Shown here piece after piece: positions 17,381-25,066 of a stretch of 64,000 nucleotides of DNA; the first letter of the stretch is position 1, and each line of letters opens with the position of its first letter. A model generated the notes under the pieces. It worked only from the letters and a program-made list of their open reading frames with translations, had not been told where the DNA came from and ran no database searches. A program made the position numbers and the translations under genes. The DNA comes from Natronorubrum sediminis (lineage in GTDB: Archaea; Halobacteriota; Halobacteria; Halobacteriales; Natrialbaceae), in contig NZ_FNWL01000002.1 of the NCBI RefSeq assembly GCF_900108095.1, forward strand, positions 974,748 to 1,038,747. The letters run 5' to 3'.

Positions 17381-18043
17381 ATGTTGCTCAGTGTTTTTTG
17401 GATCGACAACCCAATTTTGCGTCATACGCTTTCAGTTGCGCCGTCCGTAACCGTCCGATGGGAGAAGTCCGACATCACCGTCGATGGTGTCCACCAGTTG
17501 CTCGTTTGGGTGCACGCCGATGAGTACGAGGCGTTCGAAGCGGGACTCGAGGGCGACTCGACGATCAAAGAGCCACACCAAATCGTCTGCTTAGACGACC
17601 GTCGACTCTATCGCCTCGAATTGACGTGTGAAGGCCACCAGGCGAGCGTCTATCCGCTCGTCGTCGAGGTTGGTGGGGTACTCCAAGAAGTGACGGCAGA
17701 TCACGACGGGTGGCGATTTCAGGCGGCATTCCCATCTGAGGACGCCCTCGAGCGCTTCCATCGCTTCTTTCGTGAACGTGATTCTGGCATCGAACTCCGT
17801 CGGCTGTACGAAGAACGGGAGGCGAGCGGACGAATGTGCCACGGCACAACCGAAGAACAACGCGAACTGCTCGTCGGAGCCGTCGACGAGGGGTATCTGG
17901 ACATTCCGCGAGCGTGCTCACTCGAGGAACTCGGCGCGGAGTTCAGTATCTCCTCAAACGCAGCCTCCGAGCGCTTTCGGCGCGGCGTGAGCACGCTCGT
18001 CGAGAACACGATTCATCCGTCCTCGAGTCCCCATCGATACTGA
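17381..18043 (+). CDS. HTH_10 (bacterio-opsin activator-like) regulator
   Basis: A 220-residue protein. The C-terminal 55 residues are the HTH_10 domain of haloarchaeal Bat-like regulators: TEEQRELLVGAVDEGYLDIP, then SLEELGAEFSISSNAASERF as the helix-turn-helix. The N-terminal 150 residues resemble the beta-rich domain that precedes HTH_10 in these proteins (HRFFRERDSGIELRRLYEER just before it). There is no PAS or GAF domain and no membrane segment. It is a probable transcription factor of unknown signal. Promoter spacing supports the ATG at 17381. Confidence 0.83.
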   Translation: MLLSVFWIDNPILRHTLSVAPSVTVRWEKSDITVDGVHQLLVWVHADEYEAFEAGLEGDSTIKEPHQIVCLDDRRLYRLELTCEGHQASVYPLVVEVGGVLQEVTADHDGWRFQAAFPSEDALERFHRFFRERDSGIELRRLYEEREASGRMCHGTTEEQRELLVGAVDEGYLDIPRACSLEELGAEFSISSNAASERFRRGVSTLVENTIHPSSSPHRY

Positions 18044-18144
18044 CGGCACGAGTCGGCGTCGAGTGCACCCTGTTCGAGCCCAAATTAGCGTCATTGCAGA
18101 CGTCTACGAACGCGGAACCCGATCGCCGTCGACGATATCGACGG

Positions 18145-18939
18145 TCAGTTGATGTCTCGTCGACTGAACCAGTACTGGGCGACGAGCAGACAGGCGAGCG
18201 TCATCGTGAGGAGCACAACGACGTTCGTGAGGTCGTACGTGCTCTCGAGGATGACCTCGTTCGGATCGAAGTAGCGCATCGGAGCGATCGCTCCAATCGA
18301 TTCGTAGTCGGTGTCCACGAGGAGCGACTCGAGCATGAAGAGGCCGAACGTGGCGCCGAGAGCAATGCGCTGGGCGATGCTCGTCCGATCGACGGCGACA
18401 GAGGCGATCACGCCGATGCCGGCACAGGCGAACAGGTACGGAATCGAGAGCGCGTGGAGCGCAGCGAGATCCGCGGCGGAGAGCGATTCACCGACGGCCA
18501 GTGCCGCCGCGTAGACGACGACCGGCGTGATGACGTTGACGGCAACGATCGGAACGGAAAGCGAGAGGAACTTCTCGGTGACGACGCGAGTCCGGGAGAC
18601 CGGCATCGAAAGCAGAATGTCCATGCGTCCGCGTTCAACGTCGTCGGCGATCGATCCTGCGCCGAGGTAAGCGAGGTAGAGGCCGAGCAGAATAACCCAC
18701 CCGAAGATGTAGAGTTCGAAGGCGAGAAATCCTTCGAGCGACGTCATCGTCTGAATGTCGAAGAGTTGGATGATCTGATCGGGGTACGCCTGCAGAAACT
18801 CCTCGTCGACGTCCTCGAAGGAGTCGCTGAACGAGGGATAGATCCAGATGACGACGACGGCCAACAGCGACATCGCGATCGAGAGGTAGATACTTCCCTT
18901 CAGCCGGTGACGGCCGTCGTATCGCGCGAGTTCAAGCAT
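18145..18939 (-). CDS. ABC-2 type transporter permease
   Basis: A 264-residue membrane protein with six predicted helices. It has the typical start (MLELARYDGRHRLKGS), a large extracytoplasmic loop after helix one, and the coupling-type stretch ADDVERGRMDILLSMPVSR that ABC-2 permeases of the haloarchaeal natA/nosY type carry. It overlaps the ATPase gene upstream by 8 nt, so the two form one exporter. Substrate cannot be read from the sequence; relatives include drug, sodium and copper/NosY-type exporters. Confidence 0.9.
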   Translation of the reverse strand: MLELARYDGRHRLKGSIYLSIAMSLLAVVVIWIYPSFSDSFEDVDEEFLQAYPDQIIQLFDIQTMTSLEGFLAFELYIFGWVILLGLYLAYLGAGSIADDVERGRMDILLSMPVSRTRVVTEKFLSLSVPIVAVNVITPVVVYAAALAVGESLSAADLAALHALSIPYLFACAGIGVIASVAVDRTSIAQRIALGATFGLFMLESLLVDTDYESIGAIAPMRYFDPNEVILESTYDLTNVVVLLTMTLACLLVAQYWFSRRDIN

Positions 18940-19936
18940 CGTCGCTCACCCCCGAGTTGGCCGAGTGCTGCTCGGCGTTCGCCCCCTCACTCGCTCCCTC
19001 CGCTTCCTCACCGTAAAATCGCATGAAAACGTCCTCGAGCGGCGCTTCTTCGATCGAGAGGTCCTGGAGCGGATACTCTCGAACGCGCTCGAGCAACGCG
19101 TTGACGTCGCCAGTGAACGTAAACGTACACTCGGTAATCGTCGCTTCCGAATCGCCTCCGTCGACATCGTCGCGTTGTCCGTCGAGTCTGTTCGTCGTCG
19201 CCTCGAGGTCGTGGACGCCGTCGAACGCGAACGTCTCGATCGGGATTCCCTCGACGGCACGAACCCGGACGACCTTCCCGCTTCGATCAAGGAGGGATTC
19301 CACCGGTTCGACGGCGACGAGACGACCGTTTCGAATAATCCCGACGCGATCACAGAGCCGCCTAACTTCGCCGAGCACGTGCGAGGAGAAAAAGACCGTC
19401 ACGCCCCGCTCGCGCTCGCGTCGGAGAAACTCGGCGAATCGGTGTTGCATCAGCGGGTCGAGGCCGCTCGTGGGCTCGTCAAGAATCACGAGTTCCGGTT
19501 CGTGCATGAACGTGGTCACCAACCCGAGTTTTCGAACGTTTCCGTGTGAGTACTCGCGGACGAGCCGATCGAGTGGCGGATCGAACAACTCGAGGAGGTC
19601 GTCGCTGCGTTCGTCGCCGGTGATCGAGGCGTGTAACTCGAGGATCTCTCGCCCGGTCGCGGTTTCGTCGAACGACGGGGTGTCGGGGAGATAGCCGAGT
19701 TTTCGTTTCGCTTCGATAAGTTCGGCTTCGTTCGTTACGTCGTGACCGAGCAATCGACCCGTGCCGGACGTCGGCGAGAGTAAGCCCAAGAGCGTGCGTA
19801 TCGTCGTGGTCTTCCCGGCACCGTTTGGCCCGAGGTAGCCGAAGATTTCGCCGCGCTCGACGCTGAACGTCACGTCGTCGTTCGCACGAACGTCTCCGTA
19901 GTGTTTCGACAACCCCTCGAGTTCGATCGCAGCCAT
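18932..19936 (-). CDS. ABC transporter ATP-binding protein
   Basis: A 334-residue ATPase partner of the permease downstream. Walker A is GPNGAGKTT near residue 39, the signature is YSHGNVRKLGL (a form common in ABC-2 exporters rather than LSGGQ), Walker B is LVILDEPTSGLDP, and the H-loop is FFSSHVLGEV. A C-terminal extension of about 110 residues is acidic and may bind the permease. The ATG at 19936 gives MAAIELEGLSKHYGDV, the standard start; an upstream frame to 19978 is less likely. It is divergent from a small membrane protein gene. Confidence 0.93.
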   Translation of the reverse strand: MAAIELEGLSKHYGDVRANDDVTFSVERGEIFGYLGPNGAGKTTTIRTLLGLLSPTSGTGRLLGHDVTNEAELIEAKRKLGYLPDTPSFDETATGREILELHASITGDERSDDLLELFDPPLDRLVREYSHGNVRKLGLVTTFMHEPELVILDEPTSGLDPLMQHRFAEFLRRERERGVTVFFSSHVLGEVRRLCDRVGIIRNGRLVAVEPVESLLDRSGKVVRVRAVEGIPIETFAFDGVHDLEATTNRLDGQRDDVDGGDSEATITECTFTFTGDVNALLERVREYPLQDLSIEEAPLEDVFMRFYGEEAEGASEGANAEQHSANSGVSDDA

Positions 19937-20046
19937 ACTCCACCCACGTTCCCCGTTCACATGTATCCTGACACTCACTCACTCCTGAGTTACTCGAGTC
20001 GTTGACGACAACAACGGCTATTACCCGTTGGCCCACTGCTGCGTGT

Positions 20047-20247
20047 ATGAACGATTCGTCGGCCCTCGAGTGGGTTCGCTCGCCACAGGTCGCGTTGCTC
20101 GCGAACGTCGCTCTCGTCATGACGGGGTCGGTGCTCGCCCTGTTCGCACTCGTCGACATCGTCACCGGAATCATCCTCGTTTCCATCGGTTTCGTCGGCA
20201 TCGCGGCGTCGTTACTCGGACAACGCGAAACGCAGACGAACGAGTAA
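20047..20247 (+). CDS. Small two-helix membrane protein
   Basis: A 66-residue protein with two hydrophobic helices (VALLANVALVMTGSVLALFAL and IVTGIILVSIGFVGIAASLL) joined by a short turn, with short charged ends. It starts MNDSSALEW at 20047; the in-frame upstream extension is arginine/threonine-rich and improbable. Many haloarchaea have such small two-helix proteins and their function is not known. It is convergent with the methyltransferase gene, ending just before a tandem duplication. Confidence 0.7.
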   Translation: MNDSSALEWVRSPQVALLANVALVMTGSVLALFALVDIVTGIILVSIGFVGIAASLLGQRETQTNE

Positions 20248-20252
20248 ACCTC

Positions 20253-20296
20253 GACAGTGACGTTAGACGCGACCGACAGTGACGTTAGACGCGACC
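20253..20296. repeat. 22-bp tandem duplication covering the end of the methyltransferase gene
   Basis: Two identical 22-bp units (20253-20274 and 20275-20296) begin GACAGTGACGTTAGACGCGA. On the minus strand they spell the last coding triplets and the stop of the methyltransferase (V-x-V-G-R-V-stop), so the C-terminal coding end has been copied once past the stop codon. The degenerate first copy of the same phrase continues to about 20310. It looks like a slipped-strand duplication that extends the 3' end without altering the protein. Confidence 0.8.
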
Positions 20297-21187
20297 AACG
20301 GTGACGTAGAACGGAACGGATTCGCTGCGACGATACGCACGGTCGTCCATCTGCTCGACGACGGTTCGGCCCATCTCTCGCCACGCACCGCGCAACTCGT
20401 CATATTCGGGTTCGGTCAGCGGTCCCGACAGGAGCGTCTCGCGGTCGTCGGCTAATCCAGCCCCGGTCGCTTTTCGTCGCGCCGCGAGCAGTGCGCCCTC
20501 GCTGTAGGGCGGTTCGACCGTTCGAACGTGATCGTAGCGTCGCGTTCTACACACCTCGAGTCCGGCGGCCGCGAACGCCTCGCGCGCGTCGGCACCCAAC
20601 GCCACGTCGGTCGAGACGCCCGCCAGATAGGCTCGTCTGGCTCGTCGCTCGAGAGAATCTTCCGCGGGCACGCTCGAGTCGATGCTCACGTCGGCGTTGT
20701 TCGGTTCGACGGCCGCGACCAGGTCACGTGAGACGCGGGCGAACTCGGCGAGTGCGGCCGTGGGATCGGGGAGGTTGATCAACAGCGCCTGACAGACGAC
20801 GAGGTCGAACGTGTCGTCGGGAAACGGCAATTCGAGTGCGTTCCCCGCGACGAACGAACTCGAGTCGGCCCCGCGGTCGGCAGCCACCTCGAGTAAATCC
20901 GTATCGACGTCACAGCCGACGAGAGTTGCCCCACGGGCCGCCTCCGTACGCAACACGCGGCTCAACTCGCCGGTCCCACAGCCCACGTCGAGGATTCGGT
21001 CGTGGGACTCGAGCGAGAGGGCCTCGAGCGCTTCGCGAGAGTCGTCCCACATGCCCTCGCGGGTTCGGCGAAGGTAGTCCTCGGAGAACTCGCGCACGGC
21101 CGGGAATTCGAGTGTCGTGAGTAAAAACGGGTCGGTTCCGCGTCGGTTCCAGAGGCGAGTACGGTATCGCCTCGGGCAGTGAGTCAT
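20285..21187 (-). CDS. Class I SAM-dependent methyltransferase
   Basis: A 300-residue methyltransferase of the UbiE/Methyltransf_11 type. Motif I is ILDVGCGTGELSRVL (about residues 64-79), the acidic strand-two end is LVGCDVDTDLLE, motif post-I is FDLVVCQALLINLPDP. The C-terminal 120 residues are a variable substrate domain. I keep the start at 21187 because it lies 3 nt downstream of the DoxX gene stop, which fits a tight operon; a GTG at 21097 is an alternative. Substrate unknown. Confidence 0.85.
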   Translation of the reverse strand: MTHCPRRYRTRLWNRRGTDPFLLTTLEFPAVREFSEDYLRRTREGMWDDSREALEALSLESHDRILDVGCGTGELSRVLRTEAARGATLVGCDVDTDLLEVAADRGADSSSFVAGNALELPFPDDTFDLVVCQALLINLPDPTAALAEFARVSRDLVAAVEPNNADVSIDSSVPAEDSLERRARRAYLAGVSTDVALGADAREAFAAAGLEVCRTRRYDHVRTVEPPYSEGALLAARRKATGAGLADDRETLLSGPLTEPEYDELRGAWREMGRTVVEQMDDRAYRRSESVPFYVTVGRV

Positions 21188-21190
21188 CGA

Positions 21191-21688
21191 TCAGTCGGGA
21201 GAGTCCTCGAGGTGGCCTCGATAATCGTCCCTGACGGTCGAACCGATCACGAGCGCGGCCCCGATGATCACGAGGTTCTTGACGATGTACTGTCCCTCCA
21301 CCGTGAGCGCGTAGGGGAACGAGACGAAGACAACGTCCGGGAGGAGGATAATCGGCAGAAAGGTCCCCGGAAGCTGGAAGAAAAGGAGGAAGAGCCCCAC
21401 TCGGATCAGCGGGCGATAGAGGAGACACAGTCCGATCAGCACCTCCCAGACGCCGAGGATCGGAACGAAGAGATCTGCCGGAACCAGATAGACGGTCGCA
21501 GCGACGAGATCTCCCGCCGGTGATACCTCGAAGATCTTGAGCGCGCCGAACCAGATGAAGACGATCGCGACCGCGCCACGCAGTATCGTCATTCCCCAGC
21601 GGTCCATCTGAGCTGCGATCGCGGCGTCGAGTTCGTCGAATTTCCGTCGGTATCGTCGCGCTCGCTCGCTCGTGAGCGTGGGTAACAC
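21191..21688 (-). CDS. DoxX-like membrane protein
   Basis: A 165-residue protein with four predicted helices: ILRGAVAIVFIWFGALKIFEV, LFVPILGVWEVLIGLCLLY, VGLFLLFFQLPGTFLPIILL, and IVKNLVIIGAALVIGS. The pattern of GALKIF in helix one and a VKN before helix four matches the DoxX/SURF4-like superfamily. Such proteins are linked in other organisms to quinone or sulfur redox chemistry, but no redox site is evident here. It is the first gene of a pair with the methyltransferase. Confidence 0.8.
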   Translation of the reverse strand: MLPTLTSERARRYRRKFDELDAAIAAQMDRWGMTILRGAVAIVFIWFGALKIFEVSPAGDLVAATVYLVPADLFVPILGVWEVLIGLCLLYRPLIRVGLFLLFFQLPGTFLPIILLPDVVFVSFPYALTVEGQYIVKNLVIIGAALVIGSTVRDDYRGHLEDSPD

Positions 21689-21827
21689 GGTAATCTGCTA
21701 CGTGTACGGTATCCAACCGTGATAAAACCTCTCGCCGACGGGGTCGTACGAACCCTTCGAAGCTGACTCGGGCACACAGCTGAGTAAACGGAGGAGAGAC
21801 CCGTCGAATCAGCCATCAACGGACGGT

Positions 21828-22700
21828 TCAGCCGTCGTCCCGAAGCTCTTTGACCGTCTCGATATTCCAGGCGAAGCCGCGGCCATCCTCGGTCGGCGTC
21901 TCGAGCGCGAACGGCAACTCGCGAAGGTCGGGGTGGTTCACGATGGCTTTCATGCCGTCCTCGCCGATGTAGCCCTCGCCGATGTGGGCGTGTTCGTCCT
22001 TGTGCGTGCCCACATCGTGTTTCGAGTCGTTGAGGTGGATGTACTCGAGGTGTTCGAGGCCGACCTCGTCGTCGAAGCGGCCGACCGTCTCGTCGACGGC
22101 CTCGGGGGTCGTGAGGTCGTTGCCCGCGACGAGCGTGTGAGCGGTGTCGATACAGATACCGATATCGGTCTCGGTGCGATCGATGATACCCGCGAGTTCG
22201 GAGAACTCGCCGCCGAGTTTCGTGCCACTTCCCGCGTCGGATTCGATGAGGATCTGGACACCCTCAGGAACGTCGAGTTCGTCGATGAGACTCGCCGCGT
22301 TGTCGAGGCCGCCTTCGACGCCGGCACCAGTGTGTGCGCCGAGGTGGACGTTGACGTACGGAATGTCCAGTCGCTCGGCGGCGTCGAGTTCCGCCTGCAT
22401 GCTCTCTTTGGACTTTCGTCGGAGGTCGTCTTTCGGCGTACAGAGGTTCACAAGATAAGACGAGTGGATCACCCACGGTCCCTCGAGTTCCTCGTCGGTT
22501 TCTGCTTGAAAGCCCGTGGCGGCTTCGTCGCTGATCTCGGGTTGTGCCCAGACCTGTGGGGAGGTGGTAAAGACCTGTCCACAGTTGCCGCCAAAGGCGA
22601 GTTGTCGGTGGACCGCGTTCCGAATGTCGTCGTATGGCGGTGTTTCGTCGTCGGACGAGACGCGCGAGCCGGAGATGGATACGTGTGCGCCGACCTTCAT
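21828..22700 (-). CDS. nfo: Endonuclease IV (AP endonuclease)
   Basis: A 290-residue DNA repair enzyme that cuts 5' of abasic sites. It begins [12 protein letters not shown], the family start. The trinuclear zinc site residues are recognisable along the chain: [46 protein letters not shown] and FALETPT. Length is slightly above bacterial Nfo. It stands alone and is transcribed leftwards. The haloarchaeal form is intact with no missing ligand. Confidence 0.95.
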   Translation of the reverse strand: MKVGAHVSISGSRVSSDDETPPYDDIRNAVHRQLAFGGNCGQVFTTSPQVWAQPEISDEAATGFQAETDEELEGPWVIHSSYLVNLCTPKDDLRRKSKESMQAELDAAERLDIPYVNVHLGAHTGAGVEGGLDNAASLIDELDVPEGVQILIESDAGSGTKLGGEFSELAGIIDRTETDIGICIDTAHTLVAGNDLTTPEAVDETVGRFDDEVGLEHLEYIHLNDSKHDVGTHKDEHAHIGEGYIGEDGMKAIVNHPDLRELPFALETPTEDGRGFAWNIETVKELRDDG

Positions 22701-22874
22701 GGTCGCCTGTCAGTACCGGTTCGTGATAGGGATACTGATTTCTCGAACCGCTCGAGGATCGTTCGACGCGCCATCCGTAAGAGTAGTGTCAACGGTGTTA
22801 AGAGCGAATAGCCGATTCCCACCGCAATAGAAACGACCGACGCTTCACTTACCTGTGATTCGTACGTTTACTCG

Positions 22875-22997
22875 ATGTCGTTGAGTGAGATCCTCAATGG
22901 AGAGAGTATGACTGGAAAACAGGCGGCCACGGTATTCTTCCTGTGGCTGGGATTAGTACTGACTGCCGGCTTCTTGCTCGTTCTTACCGTCCCGTAA
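22875..22997 (+). CDS. Small single-helix membrane protein (40 residues)
   Basis: This frame begins MSLSEILNGESMTGKQAATV and continues with one hydrophobic helix (VFFLWLGLVLTAGFLLVLTV) ending in Pro-stop. Codon third positions favour G or C, and the design (short polar head, single helix) is typical of small haloarchaeal membrane proteins. A later ATG at 22908 would give 29 residues. No function can be named. It lies in the gap between nfo and the next gene and would explain an otherwise empty 390 bp. Confidence 0.5.
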   Translation: MSLSEILNGESMTGKQAATVFFLWLGLVLTAGFLLVLTVP

Positions 22998-23094
22998 TCC
23001 GGTCGGCCCGCCTTAGGAGGCGAGCGCCGTTCACGAATCCGCTCGTTTTCCGCTTCACAGGTATCGTACACGAAAATACACCCGTTATCGACAC

Positions 23095-23370
23095 ATGGAT
23101 ACATCACCAGACATCCTGAAACGCTTCGATATCGACGCGACGGACGCGGTCGTAAGAGCCCACCTGCAGACGGCGTTCGTCGACCACCCGACGCGAGGCC
23201 CGTACGTCACCTCTCGAAAGCTGTACGAGGACGTCGAGGGAGAGATCGACGAGCGATTCTCGGTCGAACTCTTCGGCATGTTCTGTGAGAGTCGACCCTA
23301 CCTGGAGTTGTGGTCGCGCGGATACAGCGGTGCGTATCGCTACCGGATCCTCGAGACCGAACTCGAGTAG
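23095..23370 (+). CDS. Conserved haloarchaeal protein, unknown function
   Basis: A 91-residue soluble protein starting MDTSPDILKRFDIDATDAVV. It has alternating helices and strands, a HPTRGPYVTSRKLYED segment, and a C-terminal aromatic stretch (YLELWSRGYSGAYRYR). The layout suggests a small winged-helix-like fold, but I cannot point to a sure recognition helix. The start sits shortly after an AT-rich GAAAATAC at about 23073, so the transcript has a very short leader. It precedes the OBG-family GTPase by 90 bp. Confidence 0.65.
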   Translation: MDTSPDILKRFDIDATDAVVRAHLQTAFVDHPTRGPYVTSRKLYEDVEGEIDERFSVELFGMFCESRPYLELWSRGYSGAYRYRILETELE

Positions 23371-23460
23371 TCGTCAATAGCCCCGTTCGTGCTATGGGTC
23401 CCCGTAGCAATCTGCTACCGGAAGGAAACGCGTTTAGCGAGGGCGTACGAGAGACGGCTA

Positions 23461-24660
23461 ATGAGCAAGAGTTACCGGATCGGACTCGTCGGCAAACCCT
23501 CCGTCGGCAAGTCCTCCTTTTTCAACGCGGCGACGATGAACGACGTGCCCGAGGGCGCGTATCCCTTCACGACCATCGACCCGAGCGTCGGCGAGGCCTA
23601 CGTCCGCGTCGAGTGTGCGGCCCCTGAATTCGACGAGGAGTGCACGCCGAACGTCGGCTACTGCCAGCACGGTACCCGCTTCGTTCCGACGAAACTCGTC
23701 GACGTCGCCGGATTGATCCCCGGCGCTCACGAAGGAAACGGGCTTGGCAACCAGTTTCTCTCGGATCTCAACGAGACCGACGTGCTCGTCCACGTCGTCG
23801 ACTTCTCGGGCCAGACCGACCTCGAGGGCGAACCCACCGAGGGCCACGACCCGCGCGACGACATCGCCTTCCTCGAGGAGGAACTCGACCAGTGGTACCT
23901 CGGCGTCCTCGAGAAGGGGATCAATAGATACGAGTCGGGGTACACGACCGAAGACGACGCCATCGAGGAAGAACTCGCCGAGCAGATGAGCGCGTTCAAG
24001 ACGAACGAAGACGAGATCAAGCGCCTGATCCGGCGCACGGACGTCGGCTTCGAACCCGAAGAGTGGGACGACGAGGACAAACTCGAGTTGGCTCGCGAGA
24101 TTCGCAAGGAGACCAAGCCGATGGTCATCGCGGCGAACAAGATGGATACGCCCGACGCACAGGACAACTACGAGGAGATCACGAGCGACCCCGATTACGA
24201 GCACCTGACGATCGTCCCCTGTAGCGCACACGCCGAGAAAGCGCTCAAATCGGCCGAGAAAGCCGGCGTTATCGACTACCGGCCCGGTGACGACGACTTC
24301 GAGATTCTGGGCGACGTCTCGAGCGAACAGGAAGACGGCTTAGAGCAGATCCGCGACTTCCTCGACGCCTACGGCGCGACGGGCGTCCAGGCGGCCCTCG
24401 AGACTGCGCTCTTCGACGTACTCGGCGTAACGCCGGTGTTCCCCGGTGGGGCGAACGGATTGGGGAACGAACGCGGCGAGGTGCTTCCCGACTGCTACCT
24501 GATCCCGCCGAACTCGAGTGCGGAGGACTTCGCGTACAGCCTCCACTCCGACATCGGCGACGGCTTCCTCCACGCCATCGACTGTCGGAGCAACCGCCAA
24601 CTCGGGAAGGACTACGAGGTCGAGTCTCGAGACGTCATCGAGATCATCACGACCAACTAA
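23461..24660 (+). CDS. OBG/YchF-family GTP-binding protein
   Basis: A 399-residue P-loop NTPase of the archaeal Obg-like group. G1 is GLVGKPSVGKSS, G3 is DVAGLIPGAHEGNGLGN, G4 is ANKMD; a long helical insertion (about 120-210) follows G3; the C-terminal TGS domain runs from about 310 (PNSSAEDFAYSLHSDIGDGF). These proteins associate with ribosomes and translation; the bacterial YchF prefers ATP. MSKSYRIGL at 23461 is the natural start, although the frame is open from 23389. It is a single-gene unit. Confidence 0.93.
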   Translation: MSKSYRIGLVGKPSVGKSSFFNAATMNDVPEGAYPFTTIDPSVGEAYVRVECAAPEFDEECTPNVGYCQHGTRFVPTKLVDVAGLIPGAHEGNGLGNQFLSDLNETDVLVHVVDFSGQTDLEGEPTEGHDPRDDIAFLEEELDQWYLGVLEKGINRYESGYTTEDDAIEEELAEQMSAFKTNEDEIKRLIRRTDVGFEPEEWDDEDKLELAREIRKETKPMVIAANKMDTPDAQDNYEEITSDPDYEHLTIVPCSAHAEKALKSAEKAGVIDYRPGDDDFEILGDVSSEQEDGLEQIRDFLDAYGATGVQAALETALFDVLGVTPVFPGGANGLGNERGEVLPDCYLIPPNSSAEDFAYSLHSDIGDGFLHAIDCRSNRQLGKDYEVESRDVIEIITTN

Positions 24661-24832
24661 CCGGAGGCCTTCTACCGCCACTGAGACGATGCCAACGAAA
24701 CCGGTTCCGCGTAAACGGGTGGTCTCGTTCCTCGAGTGGCTGTATATCGGGTGTTCGAAAAGAGGATGGACCGACCGTGACTCGCTCGGACAACGCGAAC
24801 GGCGAGCGACGGTGTTCGAGTAGCGAATCCGA
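24661..24832. other. Gap with only a doubtful 44-residue frame
   Basis: A rightward frame 24689-24823 would begin MPTKPVPRKRVVSFLEW, but the product is basic, unlike the acidic proteins around it, and there is no promoter evidence. I treat it as probably non-coding. Confidence 0.3.
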
Positions 24833-25066
24833 CTACGACGGGGGCTTTCGTTCGCGAACGTGACCGGTTGCCTCGAGGAACATCACGAGCGTGAACAGCG
24901 TCGGGATGCCGGCGAAGATGAGGACGGGGAGGCCGACTTCGATCGTTCCGGCCATCTCGAGTGGCAGTTCGGCCGGTATCGGAATCGAAACCGTCTGTCC
25001 GTTCATCAGCCAGACGCCGGGCAACAACAACGCGAGCATCGCGACCGCGCCGAAGGTTCGTTTCAT
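24833..25066 (-). CDS. Small two-helix membrane protein coupled to the ATP-grasp gene
   Basis: A 77-residue protein with two helices (FGAVAMLALLLPGVWLM and VLIFAGIPTLFTLVMFLEA) around a hydrophilic loop with PIPAELPLEMAG. Its ATG overlaps the stop of the upstream fused ligase gene (ATGA), so it is translated with it. That coupling suggests an accessory subunit of the same membrane system. No family is recognised. Confidence 0.75.
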   Translation of the reverse strand: MKRTFGAVAMLALLLPGVWLMNGQTVSIPIPAELPLEMAGTIEVGLPVLIFAGIPTLFTLVMFLEATGHVRERKPPS

